Origin: CAVQGM01 sp963712065
GTDB lineage: Bacteria; Actinomycetota; Acidimicrobiia; Acidimicrobiales; Acidimicrobilacustridaceae
Length of the DNA stretch: 64,000 bases
Reading direction: 5' to 3'
Assembly: GCA_963712065.1 (NCBI GenBank)
Contig: CAVQGM010000001.1
Span: 248,001 to 312,000 of the forward strand
Below, piece by piece: positions 33,854 through 43,655 of the stretch. The notes below the pieces were generated by a model that worked only from the letters and a program-made list of their open reading frames with translations, was not told where the DNA came from and ran no database searches. How positions within the stretch are numbered: position 1 is the stretch's first letter; the number at the start of each line of letters is the position of its first letter. The translations under genes and the position numbers were made by a program.

Positions 33854-35005
33854 TCACGGCCGCACGTTCCCGGCGCGCTCGTACCAGCCACCCCGTTGCA
33901 CGAGCCACCCCGCCGCCTCGAGGCGCTCGAGGGCGAGCGCGGTCTCGCCGAGCGGACGCCCGGTGCGCAACAGCACCTGCTCGAGGGTGGTCGGTTGCCA
34001 GCCCACGTCGTCGAGCAGGGCGGCGTCGGCGGGTTCGGGCGGTGGCCGTCGGTCGACGACGACCCGGCTGGCGGCCGACAGCCCGAGGCGACCGAGGACG
34101 TCGCCGGCGTCACGGCACACCTCCGCGATGCCGTCGAACAGGGCGTGGTTGGTGCCGTCGCTCGAACGGCTGCGCACCGACCCGGGTACGGCCATGATCG
34201 GGCGGTCACGGGCCAGGGCCTCGTCGACGGTGTGCATGGCGCCACCCCGGCGGTGCGACTCGACGACCACGACGACGTCGGCGAGCGCGGCGATGACGCG
34301 GTTGCGGGCCGGGAAGTGCCACGGGCGGGGCGCGGTGCCGAGAGGGTGCTCGGACAGCAGCACGCCCCGCTCCCGGACCGACCGCCACAGGTGGGCGTTG
34401 CGGCGGGGGTACACGACGTCGAGGCCGCTGCCGACGACGCCGATGGGCATCGCTGCGTCGACGGCCACGGCGCCGGCGTGGGCCGCACCGTCGATGCCGA
34501 GGGCCAGCCCCGACACCACCTGCACGCCTTCGCCGGCGAGGTCACGCCCGAGCTCGAAGGCCAGATCGTGCCCGGAGCGGGTGCAGTCACGCGTGCCGAC
34601 GACGGCGACCCTGGGCGCCGATGCCAGCGCCTCGAGCTTGCCGTGGTGGAACACCACCGACGGCGGCTCGAGGTCGTCGGCGAGGGCGCTCGGGTAGGAC
34701 GGTGAGCCGTGCAACCGAACGACGACGCCGGCGTCGACGTGGGCCTGCCACAGCGCGGCCGGGTCGAGGTCGGCGGCGGCACGGACCCAACGGGAGGCCA
34801 GGCCGCGGGTCGTGTCTCGGGACGACGCGCCCGAGAACGGAACGGGCCGCCCGGCCGACACGGCGCGCCACGCCGCCTCGGGATCGCCCTCGGCGAGGAG
34901 CGCCCGCAGCCGGGCGGGGCCGACGTCGGGCAACGACGCCAGCGCGATGGCGAAGGCGGCGGGTGGCGCGGCCGCGGGGTCGGGGTCGGGGTCGGGGCCG
35001 CTCAT
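33854..35005 (-). CDS. dprA: DNA-processing protein DprA/Smf
   Basis: DprA protects incoming single-stranded DNA and loads RecA during natural transformation. The 383-residue protein has the Rossmann-like core: 'VAVVGTRDCTRSGHDLAFELGRDLA', 'VVSGLALGIDGAAH', 'GVVGSGLDVVYPRRNAHLW', 'FPARNRVIAALAD', 'AVPGSVRS'. A winged-helix-like C-terminus ('TTLEQVLLRTGRPLGETALALERLEAAGWLVQ') follows. The ATG overlaps the comM stop by 4 bases (ATGA). Pairing with comM is a conserved competence module, although other uptake genes are not in view. Confidence 0.92.
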   Translation of the reverse strand: MSGPDPDPDPAAAPPAAFAIALASLPDVGPARLRALLAEGDPEAAWRAVSAGRPVPFSGASSRDTTRGLASRWVRAAADLDPAALWQAHVDAGVVVRLHGSPSYPSALADDLEPPSVVFHHGKLEALASAPRVAVVGTRDCTRSGHDLAFELGRDLAGEGVQVVSGLALGIDGAAHAGAVAVDAAMPIGVVGSGLDVVYPRRNAHLWRSVRERGVLLSEHPLGTAPRPWHFPARNRVIAALADVVVVVESHRRGGAMHTVDEALARDRPIMAVPGSVRSRSSDGTNHALFDGIAEVCRDAGDVLGRLGLSAASRVVVDRRPPPEPADAALLDDVGWQPTTLEQVLLRTGRPLGETALALERLEAAGWLVQRGGWYERAGNVRP

Positions 35006-36525
35006 CCGGCCAGCCTCGGCACGCAGAACGCCGGCTCGACCCGGAGGTGCATCGCCGTGCTGACCGCCTCGGCGTCGAGCGGGCCCTCGTGCCCGGCGAG
35101 GTCGGCGACCGTGCGGGCCACGCGCCGGACCCGCTGCAACCCTCGCCCGCTCAACCGGTGCCGGGTGAGGGCGATCTCGACGAGGTGGCGGGCATCGGGG
35201 GTGAGGGGGGCCACCGCGTCGAGCTGGGCCGCCGACAGGGCGGCGTTGCACCGCACGCCGCGCTCGGCGGCGATGGCCCGGGCGGTGCGCACCCGCTCGG
35301 CGACCACGGCCGTGGACTCGCCGGGCTCGCCCCGCACCAGGTCGGCGACCTCGGGGCGGAGGACCTCGATGCGCAGGTCGAACCGGTCGAGGAGCGGCCC
35401 CGACACCCGGCGGCGGTAGCGGGCCAGCTGGAGATCGCTGCACCGGCAGGAGTCGGGCGAGCTGCGGTCGCCGCACGGGCACGGGTTCATGGCGGCCACG
35501 AGGAGGAACCGGGCCGGCACCTCGACCCGCAGCTCGGCCCGGCTGACCCGCACCCGCCCCTCTTCGAGCGGCTGGCGCAGGGCGTCGAGCACGTCGACGG
35601 GGAACTCGCCGAGCTCGTCCATGAACAGCACCCCACCGTGGGCGAGCGAGATCTCGCCGGGACGGAGCCGGGTCGATCCCCCGCCCACGAGGGCGACCGC
35701 CGACAGGGTGTGGTGGGGCGCCCGGAACGGAGGGCGGCGCACCAGGCCACCGGGCGGCAGTGCGGCTCCCGCCGCCGAGTGGATGCGGGTGGCCTCGAGG
35801 GCCTCGCGCCCGTCGAGCTCGGGGAGGAGATCGGGCAGCCGTTGGGCGAGCATGGTCTTGCCGGCACCGGGCGGTCCGACCATGAGCAGGTGGTGGCCAC
35901 CGGCGGCCGCCACCTCGAGCGCCCGCCGGGCGACCGGCTGCCCGTGGACGTCGGCGAGGTCGAGGCCGGGGGCGGTGCGCCACGCGGAGACCTGCCGGTC
36001 GCGCGGCGGCGCCGGCCATGGCGCCTCGCCCTCGAGGGCGGCGAGCAGCTCGGTCAGCGTGGCGGGCGCCCGCACCACGTGGTGGCCGACCAGGGCCGCC
36101 TCGACGGCGTTGGCCGGCGGCACCACCACCCCGTCGGTGGTGAGGGCGTCGACGAGCGACAGCGTGCCGGCCACCGCCCGCAGCGATCCGTCGAGGCCGA
36201 GCTCACCGATGAAGCCGAGACCGTCGAGCACCTCGAGCGGCAGTTGCTCGTCGGCGGCCAGCAGGCCGACGGCGATGGCCAGGTCGAGCCCGGCCCCGCC
36301 CTTGCGCAGCCCCGAGGGGGCCAGGTTGACGGTGATGCGACGTCGGGGCCACTCGCGCCCGCTCGACAGCAGGGCGGCGCGGACCCGGTCGCGTGCCTCG
36401 CGGCAGGCGGCATCGGGCAGGCCGACGACGGCGAAGCCGGGCAGCCCCTGGCCGACGTGGACCTCGACGCCGACGGGCAGGCCCTCGACGCCGAGCAGGG
36501 TGGCGGAGGGGACGATGGCGAGCAT
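35002..36525 (-). CDS. comM: Mg-chelatase-like AAA+ ATPase, ComM/YifB family
   Basis: A hexameric helicase that drives branch migration during natural transformation in studied species. The 507-residue protein has the N-terminal S5-like fold ('VEVHVGQGLPGFAVVGLPDAACREARDRVRAAL') and the AAA+ core: Walker A 'MVGPPGAGKTMLAQRLP', Walker B 'GGVLFMDELGEF', 'AAMNPCPCGD' and 'RRVSGPLLDRFDLRIEV'. A Mg-chelatase C-terminal domain follows. TGAGGAG lies 8 bases before the ATG, and TACCAT at 36587-36592 (minus) is a reasonable -10. Confidence 0.93.
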   Translation of the reverse strand: MLAIVPSATLLGVEGLPVGVEVHVGQGLPGFAVVGLPDAACREARDRVRAALLSSGREWPRRRITVNLAPSGLRKGGAGLDLAIAVGLLAADEQLPLEVLDGLGFIGELGLDGSLRAVAGTLSLVDALTTDGVVVPPANAVEAALVGHHVVRAPATLTELLAALEGEAPWPAPPRDRQVSAWRTAPGLDLADVHGQPVARRALEVAAAGGHHLLMVGPPGAGKTMLAQRLPDLLPELDGREALEATRIHSAAGAALPPGGLVRRPPFRAPHHTLSAVALVGGGSTRLRPGEISLAHGGVLFMDELGEFPVDVLDALRQPLEEGRVRVSRAELRVEVPARFLLVAAMNPCPCGDRSSPDSCRCSDLQLARYRRRVSGPLLDRFDLRIEVLRPEVADLVRGEPGESTAVVAERVRTARAIAAERGVRCNAALSAAQLDAVAPLTPDARHLVEIALTRHRLSGRGLQRVRRVARTVADLAGHEGPLDAEAVSTAMHLRVEPAFCVPRLAG

Positions 36526-36630
36526 CGGGACGGCTCCTCACACGGGCGGTGGAGGACAGCCGAGGCGGGCCATCGAGCGCACGGCGATGGTAGCGACCAC
36601 CGCTGACGGTTGGGAAGGGAGACCTCGAGG

Positions 36631-36972
36631 CTACTGGCCGAGGAACTCGCGCTCGTAGCGAGCCACGGCGTTGATCTCCTCGGCGGAGAGCCGCTGGGCG
36701 AACCCCGGCATGTTGGCCCGTCCGTTGGCGATGACCGCTTCCTGGTCGGCGATGTCCGGGTAGCGACTCGTCATCAGGCCGGCGAGCTTGGGGGCGAGGC
36801 CACCGTCGCCCTTGCGGCCGTGGCAACTGGCGCAGTTCGTGTCGTAGACCCGCTGGCCCTGGGCGAGCACCGGGTCGGACGGGGTGGCGGTGTCGTCGCT
36901 GCCGCACGAGGCGAGGGCGAAGCCGGCGAGCACCAACCCCGCGCCGAGCGCCACCGACCGGACCACCTCCAC
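36631..36972 (-). CDS. Cytochrome c lipoprotein
   Basis: A 113-residue membrane-anchored monohaem cytochrome c. It has a lipoprotein signal with lipobox LASC ('LAGFALASCGSDD'), then a haem motif CASCH, and Met in 'GRANMPGFAQRLS' as the probable sixth ligand. It would carry electrons on the outer face of the membrane. The GTG at 36972 is chosen because TAAGGT (36981-36986, minus) ends 8 bases before it; the frame remains open to 37011. It is divergent from the small ORFs at 36998. Confidence 0.85.
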   Translation of the reverse strand: MEVVRSVALGAGLVLAGFALASCGSDDTATPSDPVLAQGQRVYDTNCASCHGRKGDGGLAPKLAGLMTSRYPDIADQEAVIANGRANMPGFAQRLSAEEINAVARYEREFLGQ

Positions 36973-36997
36973 GGGCGGCGACCTTAGCCATACTGGC

Positions 36998-37111
36998 GTG
37001 GTGGGCCTCAATCCCTTCCGCCAGCAACGCCGCTCCCCCGCCGACTACCTGATGGTGGCCGCCGCCCTCGTCGTGGTGGTCGCCCTCGTGGCGTGGGCCG
37101 CGTTCGGGTGA
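36998..37111 (+). CDS. Small single-pass membrane peptide
   Basis: A 37-residue ORF (or 36 from the next GTG at 37001): a basic N-terminus (NPFRQQRRSPADY), one hydrophobic helix of about 20 residues, then stop. The stop overlaps the GTG of the following gene by 4 bases (GTGA), the coupling used throughout this genome, which supports translation. No homologue is recognised. A start codon 26 bases from the divergent cytochrome start means the two promoters share this gap. Confidence 0.55.
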   Translation: MVGLNPFRQQRRSPADYLMVAAALVVVVALVAWAAFG

Positions 37112-37335
37112 GCGGGTTCCGCGACACCGACGTCGACGGCGAGGAGGTCGAGGTCCGGTTCGTCCAGCCCTACCAGGCGACGAAGGCCTACTGGTGCCCG
37201 GGCTGCAACCAGGACATCCCCGCCGGCACCGGTCACGTGGTCGCGGTGCCGGTGCTCGCCCCCGACCTCCGTCGCCACTGGCACCGCGGGTGCTGGCAGG
37301 CGCGCCGCCGACGCCGCCCGGGCCCCGTCCGCTGA
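37108..37335 (+). CDS. Small zinc-ribbon-like protein
   Basis: A 75-residue protein with 'YWCPGCNQDIPAGTGHVVAVP' and 'RRHWHRGCW', giving CxxC plus late His/Cys as likely zinc ligands. Similar small proteins in Actinobacteria are often loosely labelled 'ATP/GTP-binding protein'; no nucleotide motif is visible here. The N-terminus 'GFRDTDVDGEEVEVRFV' is acidic and the C-terminus is poly-Arg. The start is the GTG overlapping the previous stop. Function is unknown. Confidence 0.65.
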   Translation: MSGFRDTDVDGEEVEVRFVQPYQATKAYWCPGCNQDIPAGTGHVVAVPVLAPDLRRHWHRGCWQARRRRRPGPVR

Positions 37336-37377
37336 CGCGGGGTCGGCGGGCCGTCCCCGGCCCGTATGCTCGCCGGC

Positions 37378-38055
37378 GTGGAGGTCGTCTTCATCCGACA
37401 CGGCGAGCCCGACTGGGCGCCCGGCGACATCTCGGTCGACGACCCCGTGCTCACCGAGCGGGGCCACGAGCAGGCCCGGCTGGCCGCCGCGTCGCTGCGG
37501 GGCCTCGAGGTCGACGAGCTGCTGGTGTCCCCGCTCGTCCGGGCGCAGCAGACCGCGGCGCCCATCGCCGACGTGCTCGGCATGGAGCCGGTCACCCTCC
37601 CGTGGCTCGCCGAGATCAGCGCCGGCAACTGGGAGGGGACGCCCCTCGAGCAGGTCGAGCAGGCGTTCCGTGACATGCGGGGTCGGCCCCTCGACGAGCA
37701 GTGGGACGGCATGCCCGGCGGGGAGAGCTTCGGCCACTTCCACCTGCGGGTCACCGAGGGGCTGCGGGGTCTGCTCACCGCCGCCGGCGCGGTCCAGGTG
37801 TCGGAGCACCCGCCGCTGTGGGAGCTCGTGGCACCCGAGCGGCGCATCGTGATCGTGGCCCACGGCGGCACCAACGCCGTGTCGCTCGGCCACCTGCTCG
37901 GGGTGGCCCCGGTGCCCTGGGAGTGGGAGCGGTTCGTGTCGTTCCACGCGTCGATCAGCACGGTGCAGCCGGTCGAGATCAGCAACGGCCACACGTTCAG
38001 CCTGTTCCGCTTCGCCGACACCCGACACCTGCCCACCGAGCTGTGCACGGTATGA
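37378..38055 (+). CDS. Histidine phosphatase family protein (phosphoglycerate mutase-like)
   Basis: A 225-residue member of the branch-1 histidine acid phosphatase superfamily. The catalytic RHG motif is at residues 7-9 ('VFIRHGEPDW'), the second Arg region in 'SPLVRAQQTA', a Glu in 'LAEISAGNWEG' and the second His in 'IVAHGGT'. The substrate is unknown. The frame contains an ATG four codons upstream, but TATGCT (37365-37370) ends 7 bases before the GTG at 37378, making that the probable leaderless start. It is coupled to the next gene by ATGA. Confidence 0.85.
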   Translation: MEVVFIRHGEPDWAPGDISVDDPVLTERGHEQARLAAASLRGLEVDELLVSPLVRAQQTAAPIADVLGMEPVTLPWLAEISAGNWEGTPLEQVEQAFRDMRGRPLDEQWDGMPGGESFGHFHLRVTEGLRGLLTAAGAVQVSEHPPLWELVAPERRIVIVAHGGTNAVSLGHLLGVAPVPWEWERFVSFHASISTVQPVEISNGHTFSLFRFADTRHLPTELCTV

Positions 38056-38936
38056 GCCCGAGCCCCGAAGCCGGGATGATGATCGAGTCGTTGCGGGGCT
38101 CGAAGGTCCGTCCCGACCAGCCGATCGACGAGCAGCGGGCGGGCTTCGACCTGCTCGGGGTCACCCTCCCCCTGGCCGAGGGCGTCGAGGTCGAGCCGGT
38201 CGACGCCGGCGGGGTCCCGGCCGAGTGGCTGATCGCCGACCCCGATGGCCCCGTCGTCGTGCACCTGCACGGCGGGGGCTTCGTCATCGGCTCGTGCTCG
38301 TCGCACCGGCCCTTCGCCAGCCGGCTCGCCGCCACCGTCGCCGGCCGGGTGCTGGTGCCCGACTACCGGCGGGCGCCCGAGCACCCCTTCCCGGCTCCGC
38401 TGGCCGACTCGTTGGCCGCCTATCGGTTCGCCGTCGACGCCGCCGGAGGACGCGGGGTCGCGGTCACCGGGGACTCGGCCGGCGGTGCGTTGTCGCTCTC
38501 GGTGCTCGGACGGTTGGCCGACGAAGGACTACCGGCGCCGACCTGCCTCGGCATGGTGTCGCCGCTGGTCGACCTCACGCTGTCGAGCGGGTCGATGCAG
38601 TCGAAGGCGGAGGTGGAGGCGGTGCTCTCCCACGAGCTGCTGACCTTCTGGAACGCCCAGTACGCCGGCGAGGTGCCGCTCGACGACCCCCGCCTCGACC
38701 CGCGGGCCGTCGACCTCACCGGCGCTCCCCCGCTGCTGGTGATGGTCGGGTCGGAAGAGCTGCTCCTCGACGACGCGGTCGCCCTCGTCGACCGGGCCCG
38801 AGCCGCCGGGGTCGATGCCGAGCTCGACGTGTGGGAGGGCCTGTTCCACATCTGGACGGCCTTCGCCCCCCTGCTCCCCGAAGCCGACGAGGCCATCACC
38901 CGCCTCGGCCAGTTCGTGCGCGCCCACACGAGCTGA
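38052..38936 (+). CDS. Alpha/beta hydrolase, hormone-sensitive lipase-like carboxylesterase
   Basis: A 294-residue esterase of family IV: oxyanion motif HLHGGGFVIGS, nucleophile GDSAGGALSLS, acid in 'VGSEELLLDDA' and His in 'GLFHIWTAF'. These enzymes cleave short acyl esters. The N-terminal 60 residues form the usual cap start ('MIESLRGSKV'). It starts within the stop codon of the histidine phosphatase gene, so the two are translated together and might act in one pathway. Confidence 0.85.
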   Translation: MSPSPEAGMMIESLRGSKVRPDQPIDEQRAGFDLLGVTLPLAEGVEVEPVDAGGVPAEWLIADPDGPVVVHLHGGGFVIGSCSSHRPFASRLAATVAGRVLVPDYRRAPEHPFPAPLADSLAAYRFAVDAAGGRGVAVTGDSAGGALSLSVLGRLADEGLPAPTCLGMVSPLVDLTLSSGSMQSKAEVEAVLSHELLTFWNAQYAGEVPLDDPRLDPRAVDLTGAPPLLVMVGSEELLLDDAVALVDRARAAGVDAELDVWEGLFHIWTAFAPLLPEADEAITRLGQFVRAHTS

Positions 38937-39020
38937 GGCCGGTGAAGTTGCCGTGGTCCTTGCGGCCGGAACGACCAGAACCACAACTCGGTGTCGGCGT
39001 CGATCCCAGCCTAGAAGGCC

Positions 39021-39391
39021 CTAGAAGGCCCCCTCGATCACCTCGACCCGGGTCCCGAGCACCGAGGCGACGTCGAAGCGGATCTCCCGCGGCCGCACCC
39101 CCGCCTCGTCGAGCCACTTGGCCGCCAGCACCCGGATCCGCTGCTGCTTGCGCCACCCCACCGCCTCGGCGGGGAGGCCGTAGGCGTCGGAGCGTCGGGC
39201 CTTGACCTCGCAGAACACGACGACCCGGCCTTCATCACGACGAGGTCGAGCTCACCCTCCCGGCACCGCCAGTTGCGGTCGAGCACCTCGTAGCCGGCGG
39301 CCTCGTACCAGCGGGCCGCCCGCTCCTCGCCGTAGGCACCGCGGGCGATGCGGCTGCGATCGGCTCCGCCCTCGTGGGGCGGGGGCGTCAC
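39021..39391 (-). CDS. yraN: YraN (UPF0102) endonuclease-like protein, frameshifted
   Basis: The N-terminal half ('RGAYGEERAARWYEAAGYEVLDRNWRCREGELDLVV') and C-terminal half ('VVFCEVKARRSDAYGLPAEAVGWRKQQRI') of the UPF0102 restriction-like fold lie in two frames. One missing base near 39235 joins them as 'DLVV-DEGR-VVVFCEVKARR', which restores the family consensus (E..D.......CEVK). The repaired protein has about 123 residues. The GTG start overlaps the DUF2469 stop (GTGA). A 10-bp tandem duplication (CTAGAAGGCC twice, 39011-39030) covers the stop codon. The gene is probably intact in nature. Confidence 0.75.
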
Positions 39392-39684
39392 GCCAGCTCC
39401 TCGCGGGGGAGCTCCTCGACGTTGACGTCCTTGAAGGTCGTGACGGTGACGTGGGTGACGAAGCGGTTCTGGCGGTACATGTCCCACACCCACGCGTCGC
39501 GCAGCTCGAGCTCGATCCACGAGCGATCGCCCTCGGTGCGCACCCGGCGTTCGACCTCGTTGGCCAGGTAGAAGCGTCGCTCGGTCTCCACCACGTACCG
39601 GAACATCGGGGAGACGTCCTTGTACTCGCGGTAGAGCTGGAGCTCGACTTCGGCTTCGTACTCCTCGAGATCCTCGGAGTGCAC
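39388..39684 (-). CDS. DUF2469 family protein
   Basis: A 98-residue protein with the strongly conserved actinobacterial pattern 'EDLEEYEAEVELQLYREYKDV', 'FRYVVETERRFYLANEVERRV' and 'FVTHVTVTTFKDVNVEELP'. It is almost always located between yraN and rplS, often with rnhB and lepB, which are absent here. Its function is unknown. The GTG at 39684 fits the family start; the open frame further upstream does not look coding. Confidence 0.8.
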   Translation of the reverse strand: MHSEDLEEYEAEVELQLYREYKDVSPMFRYVVETERRFYLANEVERRVRTEGDRSWIELELRDAWVWDMYRQNRFVTHVTVTTFKDVNVEELPREELA

Positions 39685-39727
39685 TCGAACCCCCACGGCG
39701 CGGATCGGCGCCGGAAGCGGCGACCGA

Positions 39728-40072
39728 TCAGTCGCGCTTCTCCTTGATCTTCGCCGCCTTCCCCACGCGGTCGCGGAGGTAGTAGAGCTTGGCCCGGCGG
39801 ACGTCGCCACGGGTGACGACCTCGATCTTGGAGATGATGGGCGAGTGCACGGGGAAGGTGCGCTCGACGCCCACCCCGAAGCTCACCTTGCGCACGGTGA
39901 ACGTCTCCCGGATGCCCTCGCCCTGCCGGCGGATCACGACACCCTGGAACACCTGGACCCGCTCGCGGGAACCCTCGACCACCCGGACGTGCACCTTCAG
40001 GGTGTCGCCGGGGTCGAACGCCGGGACGTCATCCCGGATGCTGCGCATGTCGACGAGGTCGGTGGCCTTCAT
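39728..40072 (-). CDS. rplS: 50S ribosomal protein L19
   Basis: The 114-residue protein matches L19 throughout: 'DLVDMRSIRDDVPAFDPGDTLKVHVRVVEGSRERVQVFQGVVI', 'TFTVRKVSFGVGVERTFPVHSPII', 'RRAKLYYLRDRVGKAAKIKEK'. It sits at the 30S-50S interface. GGAG lies 9 bases before the ATG, and TATCCT (40103-40108, minus) gives it a promoter separate from trmD. Confidence 0.95.
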   Translation of the reverse strand: MKATDLVDMRSIRDDVPAFDPGDTLKVHVRVVEGSRERVQVFQGVVIRRQGEGIRETFTVRKVSFGVGVERTFPVHSPIISKIEVVTRGDVRRAKLYYLRDRVGKAAKIKEKRD

Positions 40073-40102
40073 GTGGGTCTGCTCCGTGCAAGGGGGACTC
40101 GT

Positions 40103-40143
40103 CAGGATACGTGGGCATCCCGCCGGAACACAAAGCGGGACGC
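40103..40143 (-). terminator. Hairpin after trmD followed by the rplS -10 box
   Basis: GGCATCCCGC (40113-40122) pairs with GCGGGACGCC (40134-40143) with one G-T wobble and an 11-base loop, just after the trmD stop. On the minus strand TATCCT (40103-40108) follows, so the interval both ends trmD transcripts, at least partly, and starts rplS. Confidence 0.45.
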
Positions 40144-40151
40144 CGGGAAAC

Positions 40152-40874
40152 CTAGGGCTCGCCGAGCTCGTCGAGGAGGTGCTGCTCGTCGGGCGTCAGC
40201 CCACCCCGGGCCACGATCAGGTCGGGTCGGGCCTCGATCGTGCGGCGCAGGGCCTGGGCCCGTCGCCACCGCTCGATGCGCCCGTGATCGCCGGACCGCA
40301 GCACCTCCGGCACCTCCGACCCCCGGAACGAGGCCGGCCGGGTGTACTGCGGGTACTCGAGCAGGCCGTCGCGGAACGACTCGTCGTCGGCGCTGCGGTC
40401 GTTGCCCATCACCCCCGGCACGAGCCGACCCACCGCCTCGAGCACGACCATGGCCGCCACCTCGCCGCCGGCGAGCACGTAGTCGCCGATCGACAGCTCG
40501 CCGTCCACGAGCTCGGTGCGCACCCGCTCGTCCACCCCCTCGTAGCGACCGCAGAGGAGCGAGAACCCGTCGAGGGCGGCCAGCTCCCGGGCCGCCGCCT
40601 GGTCGAATCGACGGCCGGCCGGGCCGAGCAGGAGCAGCGGCCGGGGCGGGTCGACGGCCTCGACCGTCGCGAAGATCGGCTCGGGCATGAGCACCATGCC
40701 GGCGCCACCGCCGAACGGGGCGTCGTCGACCGACCGGTGCGGGTCGGTGGTGACCGACCGCAGGTCGTGGACCCGCACGTCGAGCAGCCCCTTCTCCCTC
40801 GCCTTGCCGAGGAGGCTGCGGTCGGCGAAGTCGACCACCATCTCGGGGAAGATCGTGATGACGTCGATCCGCAC
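40152..40874 (-). CDS. trmD: tRNA (guanine-37-N1)-methyltransferase
   Basis: TrmD methylates G37 of tRNAs, preventing +1 slippage. The 240-residue SPOUT methyltransferase shows 'MRIDVITIFPEM', 'DDAPFGGGAGMVLMPEPIF', the trefoil-knot motifs 'LLCGRYEGVDERV' and 'SIGDYVLAGGEVAAMVVLEAV', and 'LLEYPQYTRPASFRGSEVPEVLRSGDH'. The order rpsP-khpA-rimM-trmD-rplS is the classic arrangement. Confidence 0.95.
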   Translation of the reverse strand: MRIDVITIFPEMVVDFADRSLLGKAREKGLLDVRVHDLRSVTTDPHRSVDDAPFGGGAGMVLMPEPIFATVEAVDPPRPLLLLGPAGRRFDQAAARELAALDGFSLLCGRYEGVDERVRTELVDGELSIGDYVLAGGEVAAMVVLEAVGRLVPGVMGNDRSADDESFRDGLLEYPQYTRPASFRGSEVPEVLRSGDHGRIERWRRAQALRRTIEARPDLIVARGGLTPDEQHLLDELGEP

Positions 40875-40898
40875 GGCGTCAGCCTGCCAGCTGAGGGC

Positions 40899-41372
40899 TC
40901 AGAGGTCGGCCAGGCCGGCGGGTGGGTCGATGCGCAGCCGTCGGGGCCGCTCGATCCAGCCCTCGACGAAGGTCAGGGGCACCAGGGCTCCCGTGTCGAG
41001 CTCGAGCACGTCGGAAGCGGGGTTGTCGAGCAGGGCGACCACGGTGCCCCAGGTGTGCTCGTCGCCATCGACGACCTCGGCCCCGACGAGCTCGTGCACC
41101 CACAGCGCGTCGTCGTCCCCGTCGTCGGCCAACGCCTCCGCCTGGAGCGGCGTGCCGGCGAGGGCCTCGGCGTCCTCGCGCGACCGCGACTCCTCGAACC
41201 GCACCACCCACCGATGGCGGAGCGGACGCGACCGCGCCACGGTCAGGACGCGGTCGCCGGCGTGGAGCCGCGCACCGGGATCGACGCGCACGGTCTCGGT
41301 GGTGGTGAGGGTGACGACGACGTCGCCGTCGACGCCGTGGGGCCGGTCGATCCGCCCCACGTCGAGCAGCAC
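40899..41372 (-). CDS. rimM: Ribosome maturation factor RimM
   Basis: RimM binds S19 and assists 30S head maturation. The 157-residue protein has 'VGRIDRPHGVDGDVVVTL', 'FEESRSREDAEALAGTPL' and the PRC-barrel 'ELVGAEVVDGDEHTWGTVVALLDNPASDVLELD', 'VPLTFVEGWIER'. The GTG at 41372 starts 1 base after the khpA stop; the open frame beyond it is not conserved. Confidence 0.9.
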   Translation of the reverse strand: MLLDVGRIDRPHGVDGDVVVTLTTTETVRVDPGARLHAGDRVLTVARSRPLRHRWVVRFEESRSREDAEALAGTPLQAEALADDGDDDALWVHELVGAEVVDGDEHTWGTVVALLDNPASDVLELDTGALVPLTFVEGWIERPRRLRIDPPAGLADL

Positions 41373-41373
41373 G

Positions 41374-41703
41374 TCAGTCGACGAACTCGACGTCGACGTC
41401 GACGCCGTCGCGCGCCGCCGCGGCGCGCACGACGGTGCGGATCGACTGGGCGACCCGACCGCGCTTGCCGATGACACGACCCATGTCACCCGGTGCCACG
41501 TGCACGTTCAGGGCGAGCCGGCGGCCCCGGTCGTCGACCTCGATCTCGACCGAGTCGGGGTCCTCGACCATCGCCTTCACGAGGTAGACGAGCACCGAGC
41601 GGGCGGTGGCCGCCTCGACCCGGTTGGCGTCCTCGTCGTCGTCGTCTTCCTCGTCGTCGAACTCCTCGTCGAGATCGGCCTCGACCACCTGGTCGTCGCT
41701 CAA
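41374..41703 (-). CDS. khpA: KH-domain RNA-binding protein KhpA
   Basis: A 109-residue protein with a single KH domain at its C-terminus ('SVLVYLVKAMVEDPDSVEIEV', GxxG loop 'VIGKRGRVAQSI', 'DVDVEFVD'). KhpA forms RNA-binding dimers, often with KhpB. The first 30 residues are almost entirely Asp/Glu, an extension not typical of the family of about 76 residues. The ATG overlaps the rpsP stop by 4 bases. Confidence 0.88.
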   Translation of the reverse strand: MSDDQVVEADLDEEFDDEEDDDDEDANRVEAATARSVLVYLVKAMVEDPDSVEIEVDDRGRRLALNVHVAPGDMGRVIGKRGRVAQSIRTVVRAAAARDGVDVDVEFVD

Positions 41704-41984
41704 GACGCCGCCTTCGTGGCCGTGCCCTTGAAGTCGTCCCAGGCGCCGGAGATCTTCAGCAGCTTCTCGACGGTCTCGGTGGGCTGGGCACCCTTGCGGA
41801 GCCAGGCGACCGCCTTGTCGTTCTCGACGACGATCGTGCCCTTGCCGTCCTCGCCGTGGCGGGGGTCGTAGTGACCCAGGATCTCGATGAACCGGCCGTT
41901 GCGCGGCGCGCGCGAATCGGCGGCGACGATGCGGTAGGTGGGCTGCTTCTTCTTGCCCATCCGCATCAGGCGGAGCTTGACCAC
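41700..41984 (-). CDS. rpsP: 30S ribosomal protein S16
   Basis: A 94-residue protein: 'VKLRLMRMGKKKQPTYRIVAADSRAPRNGRFIEILGHYDP' and 'AVAWLRKGAQPTETVEKLLKISG' are diagnostic. The start is the GTG at 41984, with the usual 'VVKLRL' opening and AGAAG upstream. It is the first gene of the rpsP-khpA-rimM-trmD run. Confidence 0.95.
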   Translation of the reverse strand: MVKLRLMRMGKKKQPTYRIVAADSRAPRNGRFIEILGHYDPRHGEDGKGTIVVENDKAVAWLRKGAQPTETVEKLLKISGAWDDFKGTATKAAS

Positions 41985-42099
41985 GGTGCTTCTTCTCTCT
42001 TCTCGTGTGCTTCGGGACTCAGGTGCTTCGGGAGTCGTCAGGAGGACTGGTGGCGCCGGTCGGGGCGCCCGACGGTGACCCACCATGGTGGGCCGGGAG

Positions 42100-43599
<1,500 letters not shown>

Positions 43600-43655
43600 G
43601 AGAGGGAGAGGCTACCGGCCCTCGCGCCGGGGGCGGCGACGGGGGCGGCTCACGA

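Noticed and set aside
37093..37107. ATG-like start at 37093 for the zinc-ribbon gene
   Set aside because: It would lie inside the preceding peptide gene, and the GTGA overlap at 37108 fits the coupling seen throughout the window.
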